Below, one piece after another: positions 13,651 to 26,312 of a DNA stretch of 64,000 nt (the first letter of the stretch is position 1; each line of letters starts with the position of its first letter). The notes under the pieces were generated by a model. The model was not told the DNA's origin, made no database searches, and saw nothing but the letters and a program-made list of their open reading frames with translations. Position numbers and translations under genes: made by a program. The DNA comes from Antilocapra americana (Eukaryota; Chordata; Mammalia; Artiodactyla; Antilocapridae), in contig ML664199.1 in the NCBI GenBank assembly GCA_007570785.1, positions 17,920,957 to 17,984,956 on the forward strand. The letters run 5' to 3'.

Positions 13651-14235
13651 AACTTCCTTTGGCTCAGCCCCTCCCACCAGACATTCCATGACAGAAGCAA
13701 CCTCAAGAGCAGAAGCCAAACTGCTGAGCCGGCAAATGCAGAGCGTGGACGCCCTCTCCTCAGGCCTCTCGGCTATGGAGGACATCAGTGATGAGGTGAG
13801 GGCCGCAGCCAGAGGGGTAAGCGTCAGCAGCTCCCAGAGAACGAAGCAAGACATTTCAAGTCAAAACCTCTGCACAGGCCCTGGGCCAGGGCAGCATAAT
13901 GCAGTGTGATTACAGGGAACAGTATAAAAAAATCAATCTTAAACAGGTAGCCAGTGCAGTGCCTCCGAAAACAGACAACCGTTAGGTCTCCTCTCAGGAG
14001 CTGGCAGCCGCTACCTGAGGCAGCACAAACAGGGGAACTTTTTAAACCAAAATAGTATCCTGGATCTGAGAAACAATGAAAGACAAATACCAAAGCTCAG
14101 GGAAGGGTATTTTATAAAGGCCTAAAGCACCTCTGCAAAGAAAACCTAAAATAAGATAAACCTGCTGAAGGGCAGTCATTTCCTCCCCTTGTCATCATTA
14201 TGCTCCTATCAACTCATGACAGTGACAAGGAGGAG

Positions 14236-14420
14236 GCTGTGTCATCATCCCCCTCATCCTCCTCACCATCAGCCCCTTCATCACCATCATCTTCTCCCTC
14301 CCCCATCCTCCTCACCATCCCCTCATCCTCACCATCATCTTTTCTCTCTCCCATCCTTCTCCTCCTCCTCCCCCTCATCTTCCTCCTCCCCTTCTTCCCC
14401 TCCTCATCAAGGCCCACCAT
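14236..14420 (+). repeat. Long pyrimidine tract (CCTCATC/CTCCTC low complexity)
   Basis: About 185 bp of almost pure pyrimidine on the plus strand, built from degenerate cctcatcctcctcaccatca units. Both strands produce open frames here (Ser/Pro-rich on plus, Glu/Arg/Met-rich on minus) purely from composition. Confidence 0.85.
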
Positions 14421-15079
14421 CACCATCAGAATCAGCTCCTGCTCAGTCTCTGGACCTGCCTGCAGGTTTGATGAGGCAAAAAGAGGAGGCTAAATTTGCT
14501 TAAAGAGGTCAGTGTGGGGATAACAAGAAAGCAAGATAAAAAGAGAGGCAGAAGCACAAGTTCCTAGCAGACAAAGGCTACTACCAAGTATTTGAGACTG
14601 AGCTGATTCTGCCAGAGACATGATTGGATGGGTGGACCAAGGCAAGGGCTTTCTCGCCTATTCCCTACCAGCACCAGGACCTTTGAATTACATCAGATTT
14701 TTGAAAGTACCAAGGGGCACCAGGTTCCCAAGACCCTGTCCCACATTTATTTCTTTCTCTAGTTCAACAAGGACACTATTTTGTGCTTGTTTAGTGCAAT
14801 TTTGAAGACAGTTTTCTTCTGGACAAAGGATGGTTTTACCAGATAATTCAGGCATCTACTGGGTACCCACCAACATGTCCTACTAGGAAATGAATGGTGT
14901 AAGAGGGTTGATTCATTAAGTAAACAAAGGAATAGCAAAATATCACACACCCAGAGGCAGTGGACCCCCCCAAATAGGGAGACAGGGCTAACTCAGAAGG
15001 ATTCACCTTAGTACAGACAGTGAATCCTGAACTTCACCAGCATGTGGGAGCCCCTCTACTCCTATGCTTCTTTATTTTG
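14421..15079. other. No gene seen
   Basis: Mixed sequence without recognised repeat or exon. Confidence 0.5.
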
Positions 15080-15960
15080 TCTAGGAATTTTATTTATTGA
15101 AAGTTAATTTATAATGTGTTAATTTCAAATATACAAAGTGATTCAGTTATACATATATATTTTCAGATTATTTTCCATTATAGGATATTACAAGATATTT
15201 TAAGAGCTGTATATTGTATATTGTCACCCTACTTTTTAACTTGTATGCCGAGTATATCATGAGAAATGCCAGGCTGGGTAAAACACAAGCTGGAATCAAG
15301 ATTGCCAGGAGAAATATCAGTAACCTCAGATATGCAGATGACACCACCCTTATGGCAGAAAGTGAAGAGGAACTAAAGAGTCTCTTGATGACTGTGAAAG
15401 AGGAGAGTGAAAAAGCTGGCTTAAAGCTCAACATTCAAAAAACGAAGATCATGGCATCAGGTCCCATCATCTCATGGCAAACAGATGGGGAAACAATGGA
15501 AACAGTAACAGACTTTATTTTCTTGGGCTCCAAAATCACTGTGGATGGTGACTGAGGCCATGAAATTAAAAGACACTTGCTCCTTGGAAGAAAATCTATG
15601 ACCAAACTAGACAGCAATATTAAAAAGCAGAGACATTACTTTACCAACAAAGGTCCGTATAGTCAAAAGGTATGGTTTTTCCAGTAGTCACATATAGATA
15701 TGAGAGCTGGACAATAAACCACAGTTCGAAGGCTGTGGTGCTCAGTCTTTTTTATTCTGAGTTTGAGCAAACTCTGGGAGATGGTGAAGGACAGGGAAGC
15801 CTGGTGTGCTGCAGTCCATGGAGTTGCAAAGAGTTGGACACAATTGAGCAACTGAACAACAAGATACTGAGTTCCTGTGCTACAGAGTTTGTCCTTGTTG
15901 TTTACCTATTTTATATATAATAGTGTTTATGTTAATTCCAAGTTAATTTATCTCTACCCC
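15080..15960 (+). mobile_element. Artiodactyl LINE 3'-end fragment split by BovB
   Basis: The left part (15080-15198: gtgattcagttatacatata, ttttccattataggatatta) and the right part (15859-15960: gagttcctgtgctacag, cctattttatatataatagt) join as one repeat once the BovB insert is ignored. Confidence 0.6.
15199..15858 (+). mobile_element. BovB LINE fragment, 5'-truncated with internal deletion
   Basis: The 15214-15555 frame carries the RTE reverse transcriptase core (RYADDTTLMAESEEELKSLL). The sequence then jumps from the region after the RT core to the last ~100 bp of BovB (gagtttgagcaaactctggg to aactgaacaac). Flanks share ACAAGATA at 15190-15197 and 15859-15866. Not a host gene. Confidence 0.85.
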
Positions 15961-17083
15961 ACCCCTATGCTTCTTGCTCTGAGGCTAATGTCCTAAGAAG
16001 ACATCCCAGGATTTAACAACCAAGCTCCATTTGTGCCTTTCCCCATGCTGGGACCTTGCCTCCCAGCAAGCAGAGGTTCCACTGAAAGCAAAAAGCCCCC
16101 TCAGATGAATATCATCACATTCATCAGAGGCTGACATAGTCCTCCATCACACCTGCCTCTCTTTCCCTTTTCTCCACCTCCCAGAATGAGGAAGGGTTTC
16201 TTTTCTGCTGAGCCCACAGCTGATGAGTTTCAAGGTGCAACATGGCATTAAAACTGCCCTGATTGCAGGGACTGGTGGGAGTCCCTCGTGGTTACCATGG
16301 TGCCCTGGAGGGCCACTCAGTTCCCTCCTCAAACCCAGCCTGCAGCTCCTTAGGCAAAAAGGCAGAATTCCCTTAAGATAATGAGCAGAGACATTGAAAT
16401 CTCATTTCAGTCAACCCCACCAACATTCGACTTAGATACTCCCTATCATCCCTGGTCATTAGGGGTTAAAATAAAAGCTCTAGAGGGCAGGACTGGTGAA
16501 AGGAGAAGAGCATACAAAGCACCTGCCAATCCATAAGACAGAAAATAAGCCCCTGGGAACAGTAAATATCTGTTTAATGTATAAACGAACAAATACAAAC
16601 AGCTGGAGTACGGCATAGGCCTCTTAAGGGACATTTTCTGAAAAGACATGGTTGATATCAATAATTGGTATGCTTGATGTGTCATTTTCTGCCTTCCAAA
16701 ATGCCTTCCTGTGTGATCACACTTGGTCTGTACAACAAGAAAGGGCACTAGAACTAGGCTGGGAAATTATTTCCATTTTGCAGCTGAGAAAAGGAGGGCA
16801 TGGAGAGTTTCCCTAGCTGAGCAACTCAGCACTCAGGTGGAGGTCTTGGAGGGGAAGCCCTCTCTCACCTCCTGTAAAGGCTCAGCCATAGGCCCTCCCT
16901 AACCCCTGGCCCCAGCAGGAGCCACTGAACACCTGAGGGGCTGCTGGGGACTCAGGTGTGCCCAACACCCTCTTCCATGCCTCCATGGAGTTCATGCCTC
17001 CACCCCCTGGGGCCTCAAACAATGAAATATTTATTTGGTGATAAGACCATGCCCTTCAGATCAAATGGCCACTCTTGCCTGGA
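15961..17083. other. No gene seen
   Basis: Unremarkable sequence. The 100-residue minus-strand frame at 16446-16748 has no family resemblance. Confidence 0.5.
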
Positions 17084-20000
17084 TTCAGTTCAGTTTCTCA
17101 GTCATGTCCAACTCTTTGTGAACCATGGACTGCAGTATGCTGGGCTTCCCTGTCCATCACCAACTCCTGGAGATTACTCAAACTCATCCATCAAGTTGGT
17201 GATGCTACCCAAACATCTCATCCTCTGTCTTCCCCTTCTCCTACCACCTTCAATCTTTGCTAGCATCAGGGTCTTTTCACGAGTCATTTCTTTGCATCAG
17301 GTGGCCAAGGTACTGGAGTTTCAGCTTCCGCATCAGTTCAAAAGCATCAATTCGTTGGCATTGAGTTCTTTATGGTCCAACTCTCACATCCATACATGAC
17401 CACTGGAAAAACCATAGCTTGGACTAGACAGATCTTTGTTGGCAAAGTAATGTCTCTGCTTTTTAATATGCTGTCTAAGTTGGTCATAACTTCTCTTTCA
17501 AGGAGCAAGCGTCTTTTAATTTCATGGCTGTAGTCACCATCTGCAGTGATTTTGGAGCCCCCCAAAATAAAGTCTCACACTGTTTCCACTGTTTCCCCAT
17601 CTATTTGCCATGAAGTGATGGGACCAGATGCCATGATCTTAGTTTTCTGAATGTTGAGTTTTAAGCCAACTTTTTCACTCTCCTCTTTCACGTTCATCAA
17701 GAAGCTCTTTAGTTCTTATGTTTCTGCCATAAGGGTGGTATCATCTGCATATCTGGGGTTATTGATATTGCTCCCAGAAATCTTGATTAAAGCTTGTGCT
17801 TCATCCAGTCCAGTATTTCTCATGATGTACTCTGCATATAAGTTAAATAAGCATAGTGACAGTATACAGCCTTGATGTATTCCTTTCCCAATTTGGAACT
17901 AGTCCATTGTTCCATATCCAGTTCTAACTGTTGCTTCTTGACCTGCATACAGATTTATCAGGAGGAAGGTCAGGTGGTCTGGTATTCCCATCTCTTGAAG
18001 AATTTCCCACAGTTTGTTGTGATCCACACAGTCAAAAGCTTTGGCATAGTCAATAAAGCAAAAGTAGACGTTTTTCTGGAACTCTCTTGCTTTTTCAATA
18101 ATCCAATGGATGTTGGCAATTTAATCTCTGGTTCCTCTGCCTTTTCTAAATCCCCCTTGAACATCTGGAAGTTCACGGTTCACATACTGTTGAAGTCTGG
18201 CTTGGAGAATTTTGAGCATTACTTTGCTAGTGTGCAAGATGAGTGCAATTGTATGACAGGTTGAACATTCTTTGGCATTGCCTTTCTTTGGGACTGGAAT
18301 GAAAACTGACCTTTTCCAGTCCTGTGGCCACTGCTGAATCTTCCAAATTCGCTGGCATATTGAGTGCAGCACTTTCACAGAATCATCTTTTAGGATCTGA
18401 AATAGCTCAACTGGAATTCCATCACCTCCATTAGCTTTGCTCGTAGTGATGCTTCCTAAGGCCCACTTGACTTCACATTCCAGGATGTCTGGCTCTAGGT
18501 GAGTGATCACACCATCGTGATTATCTGGGTCATGAAGGTCTTTTTTGTACAGTTCTTCTGTGTATTCTTGCCACCTCTTCTTAATATCTTCTGCTTCTGT
18601 TAGGGCCATACCATTTCTGTCCCTTATTGTGCCCATCTTTGCATGAAACGTTCCCTTGGTATCTCTAATTTTCTTGAAGAGATCTCTAGTCTTTCCCATT
18701 CTATTGGTTTCCTCTACTTCTTTGCATGGATCACTGAGAATGGTTTTCTTATCTCTCCTTGATATTCTCTGGAACTCTGCATTCAGATGGGTATATCTTT
18801 CCTTTTCTCCTTTGCCTTTAGCGTCTCTTCTTTTCTCAGCTATTTATAAGTCCTCCTCAGAGAGCCATTTTGCTTTTTTGCATTTCTTTTTCTTGTGGAT
18901 GGTCTTGATCACTGCCTCCTGTACAATGTCACAAACCTCCATCCATAGTTCTTCAGGCACTCTATCAGATCTAATCCCTTGAATCTATTTGTCACTTCCA
19001 CTGTAAAATCGTAAGGGATTTGATTTAGGTCATACCTGAATGGTCTACTGGTTTTCCCTACTTTCTTCAACTTAAATCTGAATTTGGCAATAAGGGGTTC
19101 ATGATCTGAGCCACAGTCAGCCTCTGGTCTTGTTTTTTGCTGACTGTATAGAGCTTCTCCATCTTTGGCTGCAAAAAATACAATCAATCTGATTTTGGTG
19201 TTGACCATCTGGTGATGTCCATGTGTAGAGTGTTCTCTTGTGTTGTTGAAAGATGGTGTTTTCTATGACCAGTGAATTCTCTTGGCAGAACTCTATTAGG
19301 CTTTGCCCTGCTTCATTCTGTACTCCAAGGCCAAATTTGCCTGTTACTCCAGGTGTTTCTTGACTTCCTTCTTTTGCATTCCAGTCCCCTATAATGAAAA
19401 GGACATCTTTTTTGGGTGTTAGTTCTAACAGGTCTTGTAGGTCTTCATAGAACTGTTCAGCATCACCTTCTTCATCATTACTGGTCAGTACATAGACTTG
19501 GATTACTGTGGTATTGAATGGTTTGCCTTGGAAATGAACAGAGATCATTCTGTCATTTTTGAGACTGCATCCAAGTACTGCATTTCAGACTATTCTGTTG
19601 ACTATGATGGCTACTCAATTTCTTCTAAGGGATTCTTGCCCACAGTAGTAGATATAACGGTCATCTAGTTAAATTCACCCATTCCAGTCCATCTTAGTTT
19701 GCTGATTCCTAGAAAGTCGACGTTCACTCTTGCCATCTCCTGTTTGACCACTTCCAATTTGCCTTGATTCATGGACCTAACATTCCAGGTTCTTATGCAA
19801 TATTGGTCTTTATAGCATTGGACCTTGCTTCCATCACCAGTCACATCCACAACTGGGTGTTGTTTTTGCTTTGGCTCCATCTCTTCATTCTTTCTGGAGT
19901 CATTTCTCCATTGATCTCCAGTAACATATTGGGCACCTACCGACCTGGGGAGTTCATCTTCCAGTGCCCTATCTTTTTGCTTTTTCATACTGTTCATGGG

Positions 20001-20940
20001 GTTCTCAAGGCAAGAATACTGAAGTGGTTTGCTATTCCTTTCTCCAGTGGACCACGTTTTGTCAGAATTCCCCATGACCTGCCATCTTGGGTGGCCCTAC
20101 ATGGCATGGCTATGGTTTCACTGAGTTAGACAAGGCTGTGGTCCATGTAATCAGATTGGTTTTCTGTGATTGTGGTTTTCATTCTGTCTGCCCTCTGATG
20201 GAGAAGGATAAGAGGCTTATGGAAGCTTCCTGATGGGAGAGACTGGGTCTTGTTCTCATGGGAGAGAGGGGGAAACTGGGTCTTGTTCTGATGGGTGGGG
20301 CCATGCTCAGTAATTCTTTAATACAATTTTCTGTTGATGGGCGGGGCTGTGTTTCCTCCCTGTTATTTGATCTGAGGCCAAACTGGAGGTAATGAAGATA
20401 ATGGCGACCTCCTTCAAAAGGTCCCATGCATGCACTGCTACACTCCACCCCCCAACCCTGCAGCAGGCCACCGCCAACCTGTGCTGCTGCTGGAGACTCC
20501 TGGACACTCATGGGCAAGTCTGGGTCAGTCTCTTGCGGGGTCACTGCTCCTTTTTCCTGGGTCCTGGTACACTCAAGGTTTTGTTTGTGCCCTCCAAGAG
20601 TCTGTTTCCTAGTCCTGTGTAAGTTCCGGCAGCTCTATGATTGGGTTAATGGCAACCTCCTCCAAGAGGGCTTAGCCATACCCAGGTCTGCTGCACCCAG
20701 AGCCACTGCAGCAGTCCAGCACTGACACACACCTCCACAGTAGACACTCAAACACAGTTCTGTCTCAGTCTCTGTGGGGTCTCTGGGTCCCAGTGTGCAC
20801 AGGTTTGTTTGAGCCCTCTGAGTGTCTCTAGTGGGTATGGGGTTTGATTCTAAATGTAATTTCGTCCCTCCTACCATCTTGCTGTGGCTTCTCCTTTGCC
20901 CTTGGATGTGGGGTATCTCTTCAAAGTCATGCTGGCGCCA
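17084..20940 (-). mobile_element. BovB LINE, near full length, coding frames broken
   Basis: The 3' end is at 17084 (ttcagttcagtt, the BovB terminal repeat seen in reverse). The RT domain is around 17650-18700, with palm sequence and GGFRKGRGTRD-type text in 18121-18699. The endonuclease region is 19117-20075 (TWNVRSMNQGKLEVVKQEMA). A 5' UTR extends to tggcgcca at 20940. Frameshifts and stops split the single expected ORF of about 1000 codons. About 100 bp of 3' sequence is missing near 17335 compared with the copies at 43.6 and 50.5 kb. I found no clear target duplication. Confidence 0.9.
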
Positions 20941-22754
20941 CGCAGCCAGATTACCTTACAGTAAAGTAGACCCAGTGTCAGTGTCTGCTGCCCCACGTGC
21001 TGGAAGGTCACCCACTCCAGCTTGCATGGAGAACCGCTCCCCACCTCAACCCTCTGGCAGGGAGGAAGAACCACCAGGAGGAAGATTTCTGGCTCTGAGG
21101 AGTAAGAGACAGAACGCAGGCCTTGCACCTCTGGATCCCGGACACCCAGCCACCTGCTCAGGACCCACCAGCTCTGGCCTTTCCTTTTCCTCTCTTGGAA
21201 CTGGCCTGACCTTTCTGCAAATCACTGTCGCTGCCTGCAGCAACCCACAAGATCCTCTCCCTGAAAGGGTTGCCTAGTGAGCAGAAGACAACTTTCTTAT
21301 TGTTGGGAAACATTCAGGGTAAAAAGCATAGGTTACAAAGTCTGAAGGAGGAGGGAAGATTGTTCACAGGCACTGTCCCAGGGATTACTTCCTAAATGAC
21401 CCTGAGAATTCCTTTGGCCTCAAGCTCCTGATGGGCGTGAACTCACTTCCCTCCTGTTGGCTCACCAGCCAGATGCGCCATCGGGCATACAAGTGCACTG
21501 TGCCCACCACCCTGGTATTCCCAAGAACCCCAGGCTCAGCCTGCTTTAGAGTAATTCTCAAGATGAAGAATAACAAGTAAGAAACTACAGGTAGTGTAGC
21601 CTTGTGGTAACCATGTTAGTTGTCATTGTGCTAGGTTTTACCCATTTGACTCACCTACATGTATTCTCAGCCCCAGGAGCTGACCCTTGAGGAAGGTGCC
21701 ATTGTGAGCACTCTTGCTGGCCGGTTTCTGGTTTTGCCAACAGAAAGCGGGAGAAATGGGCAGGGATTTCTTCCCCACTCCCTCCCTGTTCTGGGGCCCT
21801 GTCTCTGGAAGCCCTTTCTCCTAGCCCACATTCCTGCTAAGTCAGGCACTGAGACTTCCTCCTGCCCTTTCCCTTTACAGAAGTAATGGTGCCCCCTGAT
21901 GCAGTCTCCAGGTACCACAATGCTCCCTGTTTCCCTCATGCCCACTGCTGTCAATCCTTTTATTAGTCTTTCAATTTGAACCATCTGGGATAAATTCTGT
22001 TTTCCTGGCAGGCCCAGGCCCAGATGTCTATAAACGTATAGACATCTCCATCTGTGTCTAGTCAGCTGAAATGGCCCGCCTTGGCCTCACTGGTCACTGA
22101 GAGCAGAGGAAGACAGTGTCAGTGTTGGTTAACAGAATCTGCAGTGCAGAGCTTCCAAACCCCCAGCAAGGCCACTAGCCCCTCCTTCCTCTGCTTCTTT
22201 CTAGTGGCCTAGCTGCGCTTTCTTATAAGGCAGCTCAGCGTGGGCTGCCAGTAATCTGACATCAGAGTGGAAGAATACAGAGGCCTCAGAGGTTCTGTAT
22301 TTTCTGGAATCTAATGATTCTGCTGATCCTCTGGTGTTGGGCAATTGCTATTTCAATTTCAAGATGCTTAAATCACTTCTTTGTTCTTTCTGCTGTGTAA
22401 CTAGGGCACCACTATGAGTCTGGAGCAATTGCTGTTTGGGGTAGGTGTTTTTATTGGGGGGGGGTGGATTACGTAGAGCTATTTTGTTTTGTTTTGCTTG
22501 TTCTGGAGGAGTCAAACAATGCACTTGGAAGAATTTCAAGTTTGTCTTGGGATTTTCTCCTATAGGAGGTCCACAGCTGACCCTTTCTTGAAATGGTGCT
22601 TCTTCTGTCCATCTGTTTCTAACATTACTTCCTCCTCTTGTTTCAGGGTGGGTGTCTAGTTTGGGAGCTCCAAGGCCTTGCCTCCTCTTTTGTAGTTACC
22701 TCCCTCTAGCTTCCGGGTAGTTGCAAGTTTGTCTGCCAAATTCACTCATGATAT
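20941..22754. other. No gene seen
   Basis: The 151-residue frame at 20822-21277 begins inside the BovB 5' UTR and continues into unique sequence, so it is not a gene. A perfect hairpin lies at 22022-22047. Confidence 0.5.
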
Positions 22755-22880
22755 ATGTATTTACTGAGGCCTGCCTGTTGCCAGGGAGACGATGGGCACT
22801 AGAAAACAATGGTGACCAAACACTGTCCTTGCCCTCCAGTACCTCATAGTCTAGCAAGAAGGGAAGACAAGGGACGCTCA
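22755..22880 (+). mobile_element. Ancient MIR/L2-type fragment
   Basis: Words gtatttactgaggcctgcct, actgtccttgccctccagta and cctcatagtctagcaagaag match old mammalian SINE/LINE2 consensus order. Family not certain. Confidence 0.4.
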
Positions 22881-23734
22881 GGGAATTACCAGGAGCACCA
22901 GATGGGGAGAGCTGTGGGGGGTCAGACTGGACCCTGCCTCCTCACTGTGAGCATTCTAGGGCCCAGATCAGGTTCACAGCTAGCCCGTTTTCCACACCTC
23001 AGAGGAAATGTGCTTCATAAATAAGTAACCACACCTGCTACTATGCAAATAAGCTCAGCTCTGCTCTTGAACAGCCAGGTTCACATTTCCACTAGCCTTT
23101 TCTCTCCAGCTTCCACATTCTGTGCTGTTATTTACACTATGCAACCCATTTATCACAGTCTCTCACTACTGAATGAGACAGCCAACCTCGAAAAGAAAGG
23201 ATGATTTGAAGGGCCTTTACCTGGCCCCCATGTGCCTGGGTTCCCTTCAGGGGCCAATGGTTACCCTGGCCCAGTCTCATGCAAAAAAAACAACAAAAGA
23301 CAAAGACTGCAGAAAATACCAACTCCACTAAGGTTAAGAAAAGGGTGGAGGGTGGTGTGGGGAGGGGTTGGGAAACAGAGTAAAATCAGCAGGAAACCAC
23401 TCTTGCCCCAGTGGACTCCCTGAGCATTTCAAATGCAACTCAAGTCCTGCTTCACCTTCACTGGCCTCACAGGAGAGCCTCACAGAAGCTAAGGACGGCC
23501 AGAAGACAGGCTGCTAAGAATTTTCTGGTTTCAGCTCAGACTGCTTTCCAAAATTACCTGGGGATTCTAAGCTTTTACTCTCCCAGACACTTCAGGTTAT
23601 GCCATAACTAATCGCACATACCTCATTTATTTGGGAAAGGAGGCACCAGTCTTCCATGTGGGTGGGATAGGAAGTGAAGACTAAGGAATCTAGTATCCCC
23701 TTTTGTTCCCACTTTCCTTTGTGAAAACCATTCA
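22881..23734. other. No gene seen
   Basis: No exon or clear repeat. Confidence 0.5.
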
Positions 23735-23900
23735 GATAAAAAAGTCACTGAATGCTGGAGGTGAAAAAGATGTTGGGGATCACTTGGTCCAGTGGTCTGT
23801 CCTCATTTCAGACACCTAATCGGGAAAACAGGCTGTGATCAAAGTCCCACAAGCTAGGGGCTGAGCTGACCCAGGCTCCAGGCCAGCTGCACTACTGCTC
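23735..23900 (+). mobile_element. MIR-family SINE fragment
   Basis: Words cactgaatgctggaggtgaa, gatcacttggtccagtggtc and gggaaaacaggctgtgatca follow MIR3/MIRb order. Confidence 0.5.
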
Positions 23901-24677
23901 TGGGAGTTCACGCACAAGGTATTGGCAGAGGGTAGAGGGGGAATGTGTGGCCATTAGGGAAATAATGGAAAAACTCCGAGGAGGAAAAAATCAGCTGACA
24001 CTCAGATTGTCATCCAAGCTAGCTGTCACGAGGCTCAAATTGGAAGCAGGTGGATCTGCCTGATTAGAGTTGAAGGAGGGAAGTGAGGAAGGGCAGGAAG
24101 GAGAGAGGGGCAGAGAGAGGAAAGAATACATTTCAGAATCAACAGAATCTGTGACTCTGGTGGCAAGGGTTGGATAGGAACAAGAGTAAGGGAAATATGT
24201 TCCTGCAGGAGAGAAAATGCTTCTTATATAATAAGTGAAGGGCAAAAGGAATCTTGAATGCGAGTGGAAGGTAGGGAAAGCTGCCTGTGATTAACACGGG
24301 GATGCACCCCTAAGTCCTCTTTCCTGAATGGAGGGTTTATTCCCTCACGTGGTGGGAATGCTGCTGGAAGACGACCCCCAGCTGTCAGCCTCCTTTGGGG
24401 AATGCCTGAGCTAAAAGAAGCTGCTCTGCCCAAGGTTATGCCTTTTCTTCAGTGGCTGCCACTTCTTCTGTGGCCCAGCCCTCTTGCCCCAGCTGGGGCA
24501 AGTGCAGAGGGGCTAGTGCAGCCTCACAGCTTTCCATGTGGTCAGCTGAGTTCTCTGTTGGGGTTGCTTCAAAGCTTACCTTTTCCCTCAGCCTAATTCT
24601 ACTTTCTCCCCTTTCCTTCCACAGCATTGATACCAAGAGCGCCCTCTAGAAAACAGCCTGCACACAAATCTTCATCT
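23901..24677. other. No gene seen
   Basis: Overlapping frames on both strands, none recognisable. Confidence 0.5.
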
Positions 24678-24690
24678 CAGAATCAGCCTG

Positions 24691-24907
24691 CGTGCTAAGT
24701 AGCTGAGTCATATACCACTCTTTGCCACCCCATGGACTGTAGCCTGCCAGGCTCCTCTGTCCACAGGATTCTCCAGGCAAGACTACTGGAGTGGGTTGCC
24801 ATTCCCTTCTCCAGGGGATCTTCCCGACCCAGGGATCAAACCCACGCCTCCTGCAGCTCCTACATTGCAGGCAGGCACTTTACCATCTGAGGCACTAGAG
24901 AAGCCCC
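24691..24907 (-). mobile_element. Bov-tA SINE with 13-bp target duplication
   Basis: Reverse orientation, ending gaggcactagagaagcccc. Flanked by CAGAATCAGCCTG at 24678-24690 and 24908-24920. Confidence 0.9.
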
Positions 24908-24920
24908 CAGAATCAGCCTG

Positions 24921-26304
24921 AGACAACCCAAATGGCAACACTGCGTATCTAACTAAAACACACAGGGCGCCACTAAAGGCAGAGATAAAACTGTGAAGTT
25001 GGCCAAGTAACTCCCACCTGTGAAAGCAAGTGGATTTGGAGATGCAGTTAAGGTTCTGTCTAGGTGACAGGTTGTCACCTCGCAGCCATTCAAATGCTGG
25101 AGCAGTGAGACAGAACTGGCCATTCCTTCCGTTGCAGGGCCACACCCTACCTGAGCCAACCAGACAGAATCAAGTTCAGGCAATTCTTTAACATCTTTAA
25201 AGAAGATTCCAAAACCACTCTTGGAGCTGAGAAACCTTAATTAACTATCAGAAATGTTCCCCTACAATAAATTTAAATTCCTCACACCCTGTAGGTTTTG
25301 ATTTCTTTTTGCTCTCAGGCAGAGGTAGGAAACATAAGCTTGTTTAGTGACAATTTATGATTCATCTTCAAGGTGAACAATCCCATTTCCACTATTTTTT
25401 TTTTCTTTTTACAAACAGTTATACTTTCCATACTGTCATCATGTCTGTGGCTTTCTCTAACGACCATAAAGAAATCTCTCTCAAATCTTGGTCAATTCAA
25501 TGGTTTTGTCCATTTCCCATCTATTAGAACTAGCTTTATCATCCTGCATGATAGTATAATAATCATATAATAACCCAAAATAATAAGGCACCATCAAGAA
25601 GCCAACAAGGGCACTGTCCTTGGTTTCTACTCTTCAAAGTCAGGATTCCCACAGCCTGAAAATATAACAGGGCTTCTAACTGAAGAGGTGGGAAGCAAAA
25701 AGGATAAACTTGAGGCACAATTCCCAAGAAGAGAGAAGCTACTGTGCCCCACCCCCACCCCCAGGTAACTGAAGTAGGGTGGTATTCTGCAGAACTTGCC
25801 AGAGGCAGACAGCTCAGGTTGTGGGGCTGTGGTGTGCTTCTACTAATGAGGGGAATCTAGGCACATCAGTTCTTTCTTTCTTGCCAAGAATCCTTGAAAT
25901 ATTTATATTTCTGAGTTATGAACTGAAAGTGAGATAAGCCCTATTTTATTTGCTTGTTTTCCTGCACTTATCTCAGGATGTTTCCTGGATCTGTGTGGTA
26001 AAATAACGATTTAAGTAGGGGAGAGAAATAAAGGAAGTGCATTCAATTATTTGGTTATCTTTGACCCACAGAATAATTATTATATTTAACTGTGGATTGG
26101 TAGGGTTTTTACACTAATTAGGAAAATTTACACCAGCGGTTTTAATGACGTGACAAGGCCCGGAGACATTTCTGTTTGACCCCGCAAGTTGTGGTGCAGG
26201 GGGTGTGGGAGCAGGGCACGCTACCGCCATCTAGTGGATACAGGCCAGAATGCCGCTAACACCCTACAGGGCAAGGACAGCCTCACACAAGGAATTAACT
26301 GTCT
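24921..26304. other. No gene seen
   Basis: AT-rich around 25200-25600. No exon or clear repeat. Confidence 0.5.
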
Positions 26305-26312
26305 AAAATGTT

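Noticed and set aside
14189..14503. Ser/Pro/His-rich and Glu/Arg-rich open frames on opposite strands
   Set aside because: Composition artefact of the pyrimidine tract; no splice sites or conserved residues.
15214..15555. 113-residue open frame with YADD motif as a host gene
   Set aside because: It is the BovB reverse transcriptase core, flanked by a target duplication and lacking the rest of the element.
18121..20075. Open frames of 99-192 residues as separate genes
   Set aside because: They are broken pieces of one BovB ORF (RT and endonuclease) in consecutive order on the minus strand.
20822..21277. 151-residue open frame
   Set aside because: Starts in the BovB 5' UTR and crosses into unrelated sequence; no family signature.
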